37,073 nucleotides of DNA from an uncultured Bacteroidales bacterium (GTDB lineage: Bacteria > Bacteroidota > Bacteroidia > Bacteroidales > Paludibacteraceae), in NCBI GenBank assembly GCA_903911085.1, contig CAIWCC010000063.1, forward strand, positions 1 to 37,073. Reading direction: 5' to 3'. The notes under the pieces are model-generated. The model did not search any database. It was not told the origin of the DNA and saw nothing but the letters and a program-made list of their open reading frames with translations. Of the stretch, positions 27,889 to 35,878 are shown piece by piece. Position 1 is the first letter of the stretch. Each line of letters begins with the position of its first letter. The translations under genes were made by a program, and so were the position numbers.

Positions 27889-28557
27889 TTATTTTTTAAA
27901 AACCACCTGAAATTGTTGGATTGCAAGAGTATCTTTATCTCCCATCATATCGATGCAATTATTATTAAATGTATTATTTATTGAACCACCAGATTGTGTG
28001 GAGTAAGGTTGAAAATACCAGTAATTCAGAAATGGCATTTTCAATTTGTTGCCCGACTTAGTTAGGTAAAAACATTGTTTGAAACGTATGCCGTAAGTAT
28101 CATTAGCACTATTCACGAGGAAAGTATCTCTGTAAAGTTCACTGAAACTTAACATGGCATTATAAATTGAAAGTTCTAAAGACGGATAACCATAATATCG
28201 TAATTTTGTATCAAAGGTATCCTTTGATTCAAGGTAAATAGCATTGTTTTGGTTTACAACATTCACAGCAGTATTATTTACAAATATAAACTGGGCTTCA
28301 GTTGTCGACAAAAATTTAACTTCAGCAGGTGTTATTAACATCATTTCATCCACATTACCATACATTACAGATAAAGTAGATTTATGTAGTGAGACAAAGT
28401 TGTTTATTTGACTTGAATTTATAATTTCTCCATTTCGAGTAAAAAGCTGAATACTACCCTTTTCTAAATTCGTTGCTGTGTATGTATGAGTATAATCAAT
28501 ATCGTTACTACATGATATAAGCACTACTGTGAGGTATAATAAAAAGTGATTTTTCAT
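27889..28557 (-). CDS. Putative lipoprotein of unknown function
   Basis: A 222-residue protein with a lipoprotein signal ('MKNHFLLYLTVVLISC', C16). The mature part has no repeats, cysteine pairs or domain I recognise. It is rich in Asn, Ser and Tyr and ends 'LAIQQFQVVFKK'. It lies between repeat Q copy 4 (upstream) and repeat R copy 1 (downstream), separate from any partner gene. Confidence 0.75.
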   Translation of the reverse strand: MKNHFLLYLTVVLISCSNDIDYTHTYTATNLEKGSIQLFTRNGEIINSSQINNFVSLHKSTLSVMYGNVDEMMLITPAEVKFLSTTEAQFIFVNNTAVNVVNQNNAIYLESKDTFDTKLRYYGYPSLELSIYNAMLSFSELYRDTFLVNSANDTYGIRFKQCFYLTKSGNKLKMPFLNYWYFQPYSTQSGGSINNTFNNNCIDMMGDKDTLAIQQFQVVFKK

Positions 28558-28758
28558 TGTCTATTTTTTAAGTTTTTGGGCAATTGATTGCCCCAGTTCC
28601 ACCTGATATACTTTCATTTATGTACAAATAATGCTAATTGGTTGTTGGGAACTATTTGTCAGCGACTCGGTATTCGGAGCTAATTTTTTTCTAATCCCAA
28701 CTCTTGTATTCTTAGCATTTGTAATGCGTTCTTAAAAAAACGATTTGTTTATCGGAAT

Positions 28759-28850
28759 ACAATTAGCTACGCTGACCGTTAGTTCCCACCCAACAGTGCC
28801 AAACTTTGTTCAACTAATCATTATATCCACGATCAACGGGCTGACCTTTG
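28759..28850 (-). repeat. Repeat Q, copy 4
   Basis: Most complete Q copy. It starts immediately after the stop of the propeller gene (28852-28854) and contains, on the + strand, AATTAGCTACGCTGACCGTT, CCCACCCAACAG and CCAAACTTTG. The next gene (lipoprotein) starts about 200 nt further on the minus strand. Confidence 0.75.
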
Positions 28851-28851
28851 A

Positions 28852-30039
28852 TTATAATTTAATCACTTTCTTGTTCAATATGCCTTTGGGTGTTCTCAAA
28901 CTTACAATATATGTTCCAACATGGTACTCAGACATATTTATTTCAGTTTCATTTTTGTTTAACGATTCAGAATGAACTAGTTTACCTGTTAGGTCATGGA
29001 TAGTCAATTCAGAAGATAATAGCATATTGTCAATTCTCAAATGAATTTTGTTTTTTGTCGGGTTGGGATAAAGAGTGAAATTATCAATAAAATTATTATC
29101 AATTAAGTTATTCGTATTGTTTGTGGTTAGTTTTGATAGCCCTCCATATGTTCCAACCCAAATAATAGAATTATTCTGTATTAATAAATCATGTACATAA
29201 GGACTTATTAATCCGCTTTTTGTGGTATAGTTCTCGAATTTTGAACCATCAAATTTTGATAATCCACTGTTACTACAACCAATCCAAATTTTATCCTGTT
29301 TGTCAATTGCTAATGTCCAAATATAATCGCCTATCATTCCATTGCTCATTGTGTAAGTTTTCCAAGTTGAGCCATCAAATTTTGTCAAACCTTTTCCTAA
29401 AGTACCAAACCACTTATTCCCTTTGGAATCTATTTTAATAGCACCAACATAATCAGCAGCTAAACCGTCCATAGTTGTATAGTTAGTCCATTTTGTTCCG
29501 TCAAAACAGGATACTCCTTTAGGTGTTCCAAACCATTTAGTTCCATTCTTTTCAATCGCAATTGCCAAAACAGAATTATGAATTAAACCATCAGTCATTC
29601 GGTAGTGTTGCATAGTCTTTCCATCGAATTTAACTACACCACTCGTAGTCCCAAACCATTTGTTATCATCAGAGTCAATAGCAATACTATTTACATAATT
29701 TATACCATCCTTGATTCCATAATTAATCCAAGTAGTGCCATCAAACATAGAAACTCCAGTATTAGTCCCAATCCAGATTGCACCATTCTTGTCGGATGCC
29801 AGAGAGTAAATTAAATTATCAACAAGTCCATTGTCAGTGGTATAATTTGTCCATGAAGTTCCATCAAATTTAGTCACACCATTAATAGTTCCAAACCAGA
29901 GGTTTCCAAGTAAGTCTTGTGAAATTGCATTTATACCATCTGCACCCAATCCATCGGTTTTCGTATAATTCGTAAAAGTTTGAGAAAATGAGTTACATGT
30001 ACTCAATAAAATAAGAAGATAAATAGTTAATCTTTTCAT
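28852..30039 (-). CDS. Secreted beta-propeller (Reg_prop) protein with T9SS sorting domain
   Basis: The protein has 395 residues from ATG at 30039, which begins a signal peptide ('MKRLTIYLLILLSTCNSFSQ'); the frame extends to 30135 but the extra part is lysine-rich and runs into repeat R. Seven repeats of the 'GNLWFGTINGVTKFDGTSW' type form a two-component-regulator-like propeller. No histidine kinase follows; instead there is a type A T9SS domain ('FTLYPNPTKNKIHLRI' to 'LNKKVIKL'). It is therefore a surface or released propeller, not a hybrid sensor. The binding partner is unknown. Confidence 0.9.
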   Translation of the reverse strand: MKRLTIYLLILLSTCNSFSQTFTNYTKTDGLGADGINAISQDLLGNLWFGTINGVTKFDGTSWTNYTTDNGLVDNLIYSLASDKNGAIWIGTNTGVSMFDGTTWINYGIKDGINYVNSIAIDSDDNKWFGTTSGVVKFDGKTMQHYRMTDGLIHNSVLAIAIEKNGTKWFGTPKGVSCFDGTKWTNYTTMDGLAADYVGAIKIDSKGNKWFGTLGKGLTKFDGSTWKTYTMSNGMIGDYIWTLAIDKQDKIWIGCSNSGLSKFDGSKFENYTTKSGLISPYVHDLLIQNNSIIWVGTYGGLSKLTTNNTNNLIDNNFIDNFTLYPNPTKNKIHLRIDNMLLSSELTIHDLTGKLVHSESLNKNETEINMSEYHVGTYIVSLRTPKGILNKKVIKL

Positions 30040-30120
30040 AGATTCAAAATATTTTAGTTTCAAAATATCGTTTTTTTTCTTTTTTTCAAACTTGCCCATA
30101 ACGATAGTCTGCGCAAAAAC

Positions 30121-30320
30121 TCCCCCGTTCCCCATAGCGTAATCCTGCGTAGTTTAAGTTCGGCGTTTGGCTCTTTGTCTACGTCGCAGCAAGAAGGAAA
30201 GCTCTGCTTTCTACATTATATTTGAATATGGAAAGCAGAGATTTCCTTCCCACACGAAATAGCGAAAGATGCTATGACCGAACCAACAAGACCCCAAAAC
30301 TACAATACGCCGAACGAGGT
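30121..30320 (-). repeat. Repeat R, copy 2 (overlaps the 3' end of the DpnD-like gene)
   Basis: Aligns over its full length with R copies 1 and 3. The long stem is GAAGGAAAGCTCTGCTTTC paired with GAAAGCAGAGATTTCCTTC around the ATTATATTTGAATA loop. The gene-proximal end (30300-30320) encodes the last six residues and stop of the DpnD-like gene. Confidence 0.85.
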
Positions 30321-30464
30321 ATTTACATAATCACTTTCATCAAGTATTATATCTTCCTTTTGGTATTGATTTCTTATTTTGGAAATAGCATCTTCCTCAG
30401 ATTCTGCTTCAACTTGGATTTGCTTCTGTAATGTTTCTGTAATTTCAATAATAAATGTCTTCAT
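30300..30464 (-). CDS. DpnD/PcfM-like small protein
   Basis: A 54-residue gene, translated by eye: it starts 'MKTFIIEITETLQKQIQVEA', continues 'ESEEDAISKIRNQYQKEDII', and ends 'LDESDYVNTSFGVL'. The pattern of beta-strand, 'ETLQ', 'VEAES.EEAI' and 'ILD..DY' is the DpnD/PcfM family. DpnD is encoded with the DpnI nuclease in Streptococcus; its function is not established. Here it starts 13 nt after a gene for an HTH/PD-ExE nuclease on the same strand, which suggests an operon. The last six codons and the stop come from repeat R. Confidence 0.75.
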   Translation of the reverse strand: MKTFIIEITETLQKQIQVEAESEEDAISKIRNQYQKEDIILDESDYVNTSFGVL

Positions 30465-30477
30465 TATAATCTATTTC

Positions 30478-31221
30478 TTATAAAATAAACTCAAAGTTTT
30501 GTTGCTCAATTAGATATTCATATTGTTTATTCAAAGCTTCATAATCTAAAAATGTAACTCGATTATTATTTGATAGGTCTTTAAACGAAGAATACTTTAC
30601 TTTATTTGTATATTCAATTTTTCTTTTATTATCAGCAACAATAACCATTCTGGCATATAAATCTTGAAGGTCATTGAATTTCAAAAGTGAATTTTGAATA
30701 TCTGTAGAATGTTCAACCTCAAAGAATGAATGTGGCATTTCTCTTTCATTAAACCAAATTACATCAATTGTTGAACTTCTTTGAACAAGGTGTGGATAAG
30801 TATAAGCTGGTAAGTTATTTAAGGTTCTAATATCTGCTAGTTTTGTGTTCAATAGAAAACGGTTTTTATCTTGATTTGGTACAAATGTTTTCATGCCTTT
30901 TAAATTACCAATTGTCAAAAGGAGTCCTTGAAAATATGAATGATTAAAATCAATAACTTCTTTCGAATCTTTGTTTTTATCTGTTTCTTCAATAATACCC
31001 TTGCTCTCTAATGATTTTTTAAATTCAACTAAACCATATAAGCCAGGTTTAATTTTATAAATTTTTTTATTCAATTGAACAATACGTCTAATACTTGCAA
31101 ATGGTGTATTTGTTTTCCACTCACAATCAGTAATTTTAAAAACTTCTTGATTTAATTGACCAAGTGTGGCTACACCACCAAGTTTTTCTAGAGTTAGTAT
31201 TACAGCTTCATTTTGGTTCAT
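30478..31221 (-). CDS. Winged-helix plus PD-ExE nuclease-like protein (restriction-type)
   Basis: A 247-residue cytoplasmic protein. Residues 1-65 look like the winged-helix (HARE-HTH type) domain found in restriction enzymes ('LEKLGGVATLGQLNQEVFKI', 'TPFASIRRIVQL', 'KIYKIKPGLYGL'). A nuclease-like core follows with D153 in 'TIDVIWF' and E168/E170 in 'SFFEVEHS'. The D-X14-E-X-E layout fits the PD-(D/E)xK fold in the ExE variant known from BamHI. The next gene is DpnD-like. I see no methyltransferase in the window, so it could be a methyl-dependent or orphan nuclease, a defence protein, or a relic. Confidence 0.75.
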   Translation of the reverse strand: MNQNEAVILTLEKLGGVATLGQLNQEVFKITDCEWKTNTPFASIRRIVQLNKKIYKIKPGLYGLVEFKKSLESKGIIEETDKNKDSKEVIDFNHSYFQGLLLTIGNLKGMKTFVPNQDKNRFLLNTKLADIRTLNNLPAYTYPHLVQRSSTIDVIWFNEREMPHSFFEVEHSTDIQNSLLKFNDLQDLYARMVIVADNKRKIEYTNKVKYSSFKDLSNNNRVTFLDYEALNKQYEYLIEQQNFEFIL

Positions 31222-31276
31222 TTATCCAGCAATTTTATATTTGGTTAGTTTTCCTCTTTTTTCATCATTTGCATTA

Positions 31277-31371
31277 ACCCTACGCAAGCACATGTTTGTA
31301 CCCTGTGCTATTCAAAAAGAAAGTTTCAGTATTGGCACGCGGTCAAAGAATCCCTCCAGCGAGCTGCTGAT
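31277..31371 (-). repeat. Repeat P, copy 3 (diverged)
   Basis: On the minus strand it runs from right after the stop codon of the PH-domain gene through GTGCCAATACTGAAACTTTC, TTTTTGAATAGCACAGGG and CTTGCGTAGGG. The hairpin at the end is CACAGGG/CATGTG with mispairs. As with copies 1 and 2, the next gene starts about 55 nt beyond (31221). Confidence 0.8.
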
Positions 31372-31752
31372 TTATTTTAGTACGTGTGTCGCCAAAACAT
31401 TATGAACATCATAAACATTCACAGACTTGTTGAATTGCTTCTTAATGCTTGGAACTTGCTCGCTTGAAATCCATATTTTTAATTCTGCATCTAAGTCAAA
31501 AGTTCCCGCTGTTTCGACGCTGAATCTCGATATACTTTTGTATGTAATTGATTTATATTCTACTTTACTTCCAGTTAGTCCTTGTTTGTCGATGAGAATT
31601 AGTCGTTTAGTTGTAAATATAAATAGGTCTCTTACTAATTTGAACCCAAGTTCAATTTCTTCTCCGTCAATTAGAAGTTTTCCATAATCTCTCTTTAATT
31701 CTTCTTGGCCAACAGCTCCTGCGTTACCAATTAATGCTGAAAATAGTCCCAT
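31372..31752 (-). CDS. Bacterial PH-domain protein
   Basis: A 126-residue cytoplasmic protein matching the small bacterial PH-domain family (formerly DUF1696). Signature segments are 'LIDGEEIELGFKLVRDLFIF', 'TTKRLILIDKQGLTG', 'YKSITYKSISRFSVETAGTF' and 'ELKIWI'. Such proteins form ring-like oligomers in structural studies; their cellular role is unclear. The length is normal. The stop codon adjoins repeat P copy 3, and the leader (31753-31879) is AT-rich with no clear promoter. Confidence 0.85.
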   Translation of the reverse strand: MGLFSALIGNAGAVGQEELKRDYGKLLIDGEEIELGFKLVRDLFIFTTKRLILIDKQGLTGSKVEYKSITYKSISRFSVETAGTFDLDAELKIWISSEQVPSIKKQFNKSVNVYDVHNVLATHVLK

Positions 31753-31879
31753 AATTTGTGTTTTGAAGTTCCTACTCGTAAGGTTTTTCGGAATACACCA
31801 CGTTTAATAAATGGTTTCTGTTCTCCATTTTTATTTTTTTTGTCGATAACAATAAAGCAATATTCTTTTCTTTTACCTG

Positions 31880-32067
31880 TGCAGCGCACTCTGCGTAGTT
31901 TAAGTTCGGCGTATGGCTCTTTGCCTACTTCGCAGCTAGAAGGAAAGTTCTGCTTTCCACATTATATTTGAATATGGAAAGCGGAGCTTTCCTTCCCACC
32001 CGACATAGCGAAAGACGCTATGCCGAACCAACCAGACCCCCAAATTACGCTACACTGAACGGGGCAT
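31880..32067 (-). repeat. Repeat R, copy 3
   Basis: The long hairpin is 31939-31959 against 31975-31995: 21 pairs, two of them G-U wobbles. A CATAGCG/CGCTATG hairpin and the GTTCGGC/GCCGAAC pair also occur. The gene-proximal end is 2 nt from the TlpA-like gene's stop codon (32070-32072). Confidence 0.85.
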
Positions 32068-32069
32068 CG

Positions 32070-33443
32070 TTATTTTTTCTTTAATTTCAAGTTCTCCAAA
32101 TATATAAATAACTCATTACCTCTCAAATTAGTAGTTATAATTTTACCGTCGGGACCTATTAAAAATGAAGTCGGCCAGGATGGTATGTTATAGCCTTTTG
32201 CATTTGTTGTCGAGTAGCTTTTTACAATTGTTGGCCAAAACACTTGCTTCTCTGTCATAAACTGTTTTATCTTTTTGTTGTAATCATCTTCCACCACACC
32301 AAAGATTATAAGTTGATCGCTACTAAAAGTATCAAAGACTTTCCTTATATAAGGAAACTCCTGAATGCATGGTCCACAAGCTGTAAACCAAAAATCTAGA
32401 AAAACGTATTTGCCACGTAATGCATTTAATGACAGGAGTGAACCATCCCACACATTTATTCCATTGATTTCAGGAGCGAGCTTTCCGACTTGTGCTGAGA
32501 CTAGAGTGCGTGGTAATCCTGAATCAGATGTATTAGATTTACTTATTTTCTTGTCTGTGGGTTCATTCTCTCTGATTAATCTAATCTTATTCAAATTTTG
32601 TGATATTGGTTCAAATCTAAAGTCCACATTACCGATTGTTAGATATTGATTGGGTTTAATCGCTTTGTCTCTTGACAATGGTTGAAAATTAGGTCGATCA
32701 GGAAGAATAGAAATAGAATTTACATATACACTTTGATCAGTACAAATACAAATTGTTTCACCCTCGTATGACACCTTTGCATATCGAAACTGTGGAAAAC
32801 TAAATGAAACGGAAATATTGTCTTTTATATTCGATCGTCCCAACATAACTGCAAACAAGATATTCTCATTCATTACATTTTTACCATCGAAATATTCAAT
32901 AAAGACTTTTTTTGAATTTTCAACCTGCCGGGTGTAAAGGCCTTCACTTAATACGTAAAGTTCATCATCGGAGAAATCATTGTTTCCATTCGCGTCGATT
33001 ACATATTTCGGTTTGTGAAGGTTGTCAAGTCCTACGACAATGGAGATATAATTTCTGACCATTTGACTGGTCAATCTACATGTATCTGCAATAATCCTAT
33101 TCTGTTTTTTGAATTCAGTCAAAAAATCTGCTCTCGATATAAGACCGTTTCGGTAGTTCTGATAACAGAACTGACTTGGGTTTAGGATAACCGTGTACAC
33201 CTTCAAATCGGTCAATGAATCAGGTAGATGCTTTAATTTAGGATAACCTATTAAAGATATGCTGTCGAGCATGTCATTTGACGGAATACCAATCGAAGAG
33301 ACACCAAACGAGCCATACCCATCTACTTTTTCATTTAAAAGGATTTCTGTGATGCCTGTTTTATTCAGTGTCTGAATATTTTGACAATAAATTGTTGCAT
33401 TAATCAGCACAAATAAAGAAGTCAATAATAGTGTTTTTCTCAT
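32070..33443 (-). CDS. TlpA-like thioredoxin-fold protein (secreted)
   Basis: A 457-residue exported protein (signal 'MRKTLLLTSLFVLINATIYC'). About 300 residues of unrecognised sequence precede a C-terminal AhpC/TSA-TlpA-type thioredoxin domain: 'GKLAPEINGINVWDG', then 'FLDFWFTACGPCIQEFPYI' with the redox pair C356-G-P-C359, and the cis-Pro-type 'IPSWPTSFLIGPDGKI'. It is likely a periplasmic disulfide reductase or thiol peroxidase-like enzyme. Bacteroidetes have many such proteins with variable N-terminal parts. Substrate unknown. Confidence 0.88.
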   Translation of the reverse strand: MRKTLLLTSLFVLINATIYCQNIQTLNKTGITEILLNEKVDGYGSFGVSSIGIPSNDMLDSISLIGYPKLKHLPDSLTDLKVYTVILNPSQFCYQNYRNGLISRADFLTEFKKQNRIIADTCRLTSQMVRNYISIVVGLDNLHKPKYVIDANGNNDFSDDELYVLSEGLYTRQVENSKKVFIEYFDGKNVMNENILFAVMLGRSNIKDNISVSFSFPQFRYAKVSYEGETICICTDQSVYVNSISILPDRPNFQPLSRDKAIKPNQYLTIGNVDFRFEPISQNLNKIRLIRENEPTDKKISKSNTSDSGLPRTLVSAQVGKLAPEINGINVWDGSLLSLNALRGKYVFLDFWFTACGPCIQEFPYIRKVFDTFSSDQLIIFGVVEDDYNKKIKQFMTEKQVFWPTIVKSYSTTNAKGYNIPSWPTSFLIGPDGKIITTNLRGNELFIYLENLKLKKK

Positions 33444-33486
33444 GTTATTTATTTAAATTTAAAGATGTCTTTTTTTTTATAATGAC

Positions 33487-33590
33487 GACTAACGTCTGTG
33501 TAGTGCGGTCATTCTAGCATGTACTATGCAACATCACATACATCCAATTTATCAGAGTGTTGGTATTTTGTTATATTATAGATAACCCGA
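33487..33590 (-). repeat. Repeat S, copy 1
   Basis: Matches 34557-34662 over about 100 bp (TAAC.TTTGTGTA.TG, ATCACATACAT, TTATC.G.GTGTTGG.TTT, TATAGATAA). On the minus strand its start-proximal end reads GTTAGTC, 44 nt before the start of the TlpA-like gene. Confidence 0.75.
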
Positions 33591-33618
33591 CATAGCGAAT
33601 GACGCAATGCCGAACCAA
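33586..33618 (-). repeat. Repeat R, short fragment
   Basis: CCCGACATAGCGAATGACGC and GCCGAACCAA match the middle of R copy 3. It lies next to repeat S copy 1 between the PorT-like and TlpA-like genes. Confidence 0.6.
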
Positions 33619-33683
33619 GGTAGCAATTCTGTAATTTTTTAATTGTAAAAACTTTATTCTTACTCATTATAAAGAACTATAAC

Positions 33684-34502
33684 TTAGAATTTATAACCCA
33701 AAGTTATTGAGAAAGTCCGGTTATACATGCTACCATCAACTTTCCCATCCCACGCTTCAGCAGAATTCAAAAAATTAATCAAACCCAAATCATAGTTAGC
33801 GGTTATAATCCAATTTTTGTGTATTTCATAACCAATAAAGCTGGAAAAACCACCATCAAATCGTTTAACAGTTTTTTTCCAATACGGTTCTCTAATCCAA
33901 CTTGCTACGTTCATAGATGTTAACCATGTACTCTCATTAAATTTAATATCATTTTCATTAAATACATCTTTTTCTCCTATCCAATGTTTATCCGATGATG
34001 ATATTACAAATTCAGAATTCATTTTTCCGCTTATTCCATAAGCTAAGTATGGACCAATTCCAGCAATGAGTTTGTTTGAATTATTAAAATCAAAAGAAAA
34101 CTTAAAGTACAACGGAAGTTCAATATAGTATAATGAAACTTTTGATATTGCATGTAATTCCCATGTGTTAATTCCTGAAGTGGGAGGACTATTCAGTAAA
34201 GTGAAAATTTCATCTCGCATTCCTTTTACAGAGAACACTAATTCTGGCTGAATCGACAATGTTTTAGTCATAGGGAATTCTACAATCATGCCCACATTAA
34301 ATCCTGCATTATATTTATATTCAATGTTGTATTTAGCATAAGATTCGGGATGATATTCTGACAATGATACTAATGTTGTCGAAGTATTTATTCCTCCCTT
34401 AATACCAAATTGTATTTTATTTTTTGATGTATCGGCATAAGTATGTACACTTATTATTTCAAAAACGATACAGAGAGCTAATAATTTAATTGTTTTATCC
34501 AT
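33684..34502 (-). CDS. PorT-family outer-membrane beta-barrel protein
   Basis: A 272-residue protein with a signal peptide ('MDKTIKLLALCIVFEIISVHTYA') and the usual barrel pattern: 'IQFGIKGGINTSTT', 'YNAGFNVGMIVEFPMTKTLS', 'IQPELVFSVKGMRDE', 'VSLYYIELPLYFKFSFDFN', 'LIAGIGPYLAYGISGK', ending 'FSITLGYKF'. The terminal aromatic F is the standard barrel-assembly signal. Members range from T9SS components (PorT) to anonymous barrels; I would not call this PorT itself. Confidence 0.88.
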   Translation of the reverse strand: MDKTIKLLALCIVFEIISVHTYADTSKNKIQFGIKGGINTSTTLVSLSEYHPESYAKYNIEYKYNAGFNVGMIVEFPMTKTLSIQPELVFSVKGMRDEIFTLLNSPPTSGINTWELHAISKVSLYYIELPLYFKFSFDFNNSNKLIAGIGPYLAYGISGKMNSEFVISSSDKHWIGEKDVFNENDIKFNESTWLTSMNVASWIREPYWKKTVKRFDGGFSSFIGYEIHKNWIITANYDLGLINFLNSAEAWDGKVDGSMYNRTFSITLGYKF

Positions 34503-34556
34503 ATCTCAAAGTATTATAATTTTGAATTTTAAAGCAATTTTTTTTCTCACACTGCC

Positions 34557-34662
34557 GCCTAACATTTGTGTATGTGGGGTTATTCCTGTATATACTATTC
34601 AAAATCACATACATATAATTTATCGGTGTGTTGGTTTTTTATTTGTTATGTTATAGATAATC
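34557..34662 (-). repeat. Repeat S, copy 2 (attC-like end motif)
   Basis: Same family as 33487-33590. On the minus strand its start-proximal end is GTTAGGC (34557-34563), which matches the GTTRRRY core of integron attC sites, 54 nt before the PorT-like gene's start. I did not find the matching RYYYAAC core, so it is only attC-like. Confidence 0.7.
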
Positions 34663-34948
34663 AACAATATATTGTTTTACACTACTTCCCATACAGTAAT
34701 TTTCTTTTGTTTGAAAAAATATTCAATTTACTAATATTAAATCTCGTCAAAGATAAATACATTTTATTAAATATGCTAATTAATTTCAAACTAAATTAAT
34801 AATGTCAAGTAATCTTTTTTTGATGGTGGAATATGTTGGTTACAATTTGGCGTTGTGGTGCATAAATATATTCAAATTGTAATAGCAACTGAATATGTTT
34901 TAGTTTATTTTGATAGGATATTTTGTATGAAAAACTGTCTAAACCACC

Positions 34949-35394
34949 TACGGCGTACATCTACGCCGTAGTGTTTGAGTAACTTTTTTGCAGCGGCGTA
35001 CATGTACAAAACTACCGATGTTAAAATATTTTGTGTCGGCGTACATGTACGCCGCTATGTTTCAAAAATATTTTTGTACTGGCGTACATGTACGCCGCAC
35101 CCGATGTTAAAAAATATTGCCTTTTGTACATGTACGCCGAGCCCGATGTTAAAATAAAACATGCTTTTGTACATGTACGCCGAGGCCGATGTTAAAAAAT
35201 ATTGCCTTTTGTACATGTACGCCGACCCCGATGTTAAAATAAAACATAGCGGCGTACATGTACGCGGGTATGTTTGAGTAACTGAAATGTACCGGCGTAC
35301 ATGTACACCGATGGCAGATGTTAAAATAAAACATGCTTTTGTACATGTACGCCATTGGTCGATGTTAAAATAAATCATGCTTTTGTACATGTAC
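34949..35394. repeat. Tandem palindrome array, about 43-bp period (array 2)
   Basis: Eleven units. Ten contain the perfect palindrome GTACATGTAC, starting at 34998, 35041, 35084, 35126, 35169, 35211, 35254, 35297, 35341 and 35385; the first unit (34955) is a variant, GTACATCTAC. Start-to-start spacing is 42-44 bp throughout. Flanks are either GGC...GCC or TTTT...AAAA, so some sites extend to 16-18-bp palindromes (35038-35053, 35081-35096, 35381-35398). Spacers repeat too, mostly as GATGTTAAAA followed by AAACATGCTTTT or ATATTGCCTTTT. Open frames on the minus strand across the array are by-products of the repeats. Between it and repeat S copy 2 (34663-34948) the DNA is AT-rich with nothing recognised. 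Confidence 0.93.
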
Positions 35395-35400
35395 AAAAAT

Positions 35401-35878
35401 GGAGAATATTAAAATAGGTTAAGTTATTGTACCTATTTTTCTACTGAAACTGTCATTATGTCGCTTAAATTTGTCAGACAGAAGTTCGTGAATTGGATAA
35501 AACTGACATTAATGGCAAATAAATTTTTTAATTTCAATATTTATTTGTTTAAATTTATTTTTAGTTACATTGCAAATATGCATTATGTATATGATATACA
35601 GTAGTGTATGACTGAAAGGTTGGATTTATTGTAAAAATATATATGTTTTGACAATGCCACAGTTAATGTTTTAGCACCATAATTGTAAAAGTATGTGTAT
35701 AGCAGTATGCTTCAAGATAAGAGAAAGCTTGTGCATATTGATTTGCGAATGGAATGTGATATTTATCAAAGTATGTTTACAGTACTAAACTTAACAGGAG
35801 GTTTGGAATACGAAAATAGTATGGGGGATGAAGTACGGACTGGCGCAAGAACTATTTTATTTTTTATAATTTTATATC
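35401..35878. other. AT-rich leader region before the second DUF6261 gene
   Basis: No convincing gene. A 63-residue frame at 35695-35886 overlaps the DUF6261 start and has no recognisable motif. The region may hold the promoter of the DUF6261 gene, but I cannot identify a clear -33/-7 pair. Confidence 0.4.

Noticed and set aside
28759-28850. Canonical attC site in repeat Q
   Set aside because: GTT and AAC triplets occur, but the flanking bases do not fit GTTRRRY/RYYYAAC and the arms do not pair well.
34949-35394. CRISPR array
   Set aside because: The conserved part is a short palindrome and the spacers resemble each other; no cas genes.
35055-35396. 113- and 68-residue repeat proteins on the minus strand
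   Set aside because: Overlapping frames across the palindrome array; sequence simply translates the 43-bp repeat in shifting frames.
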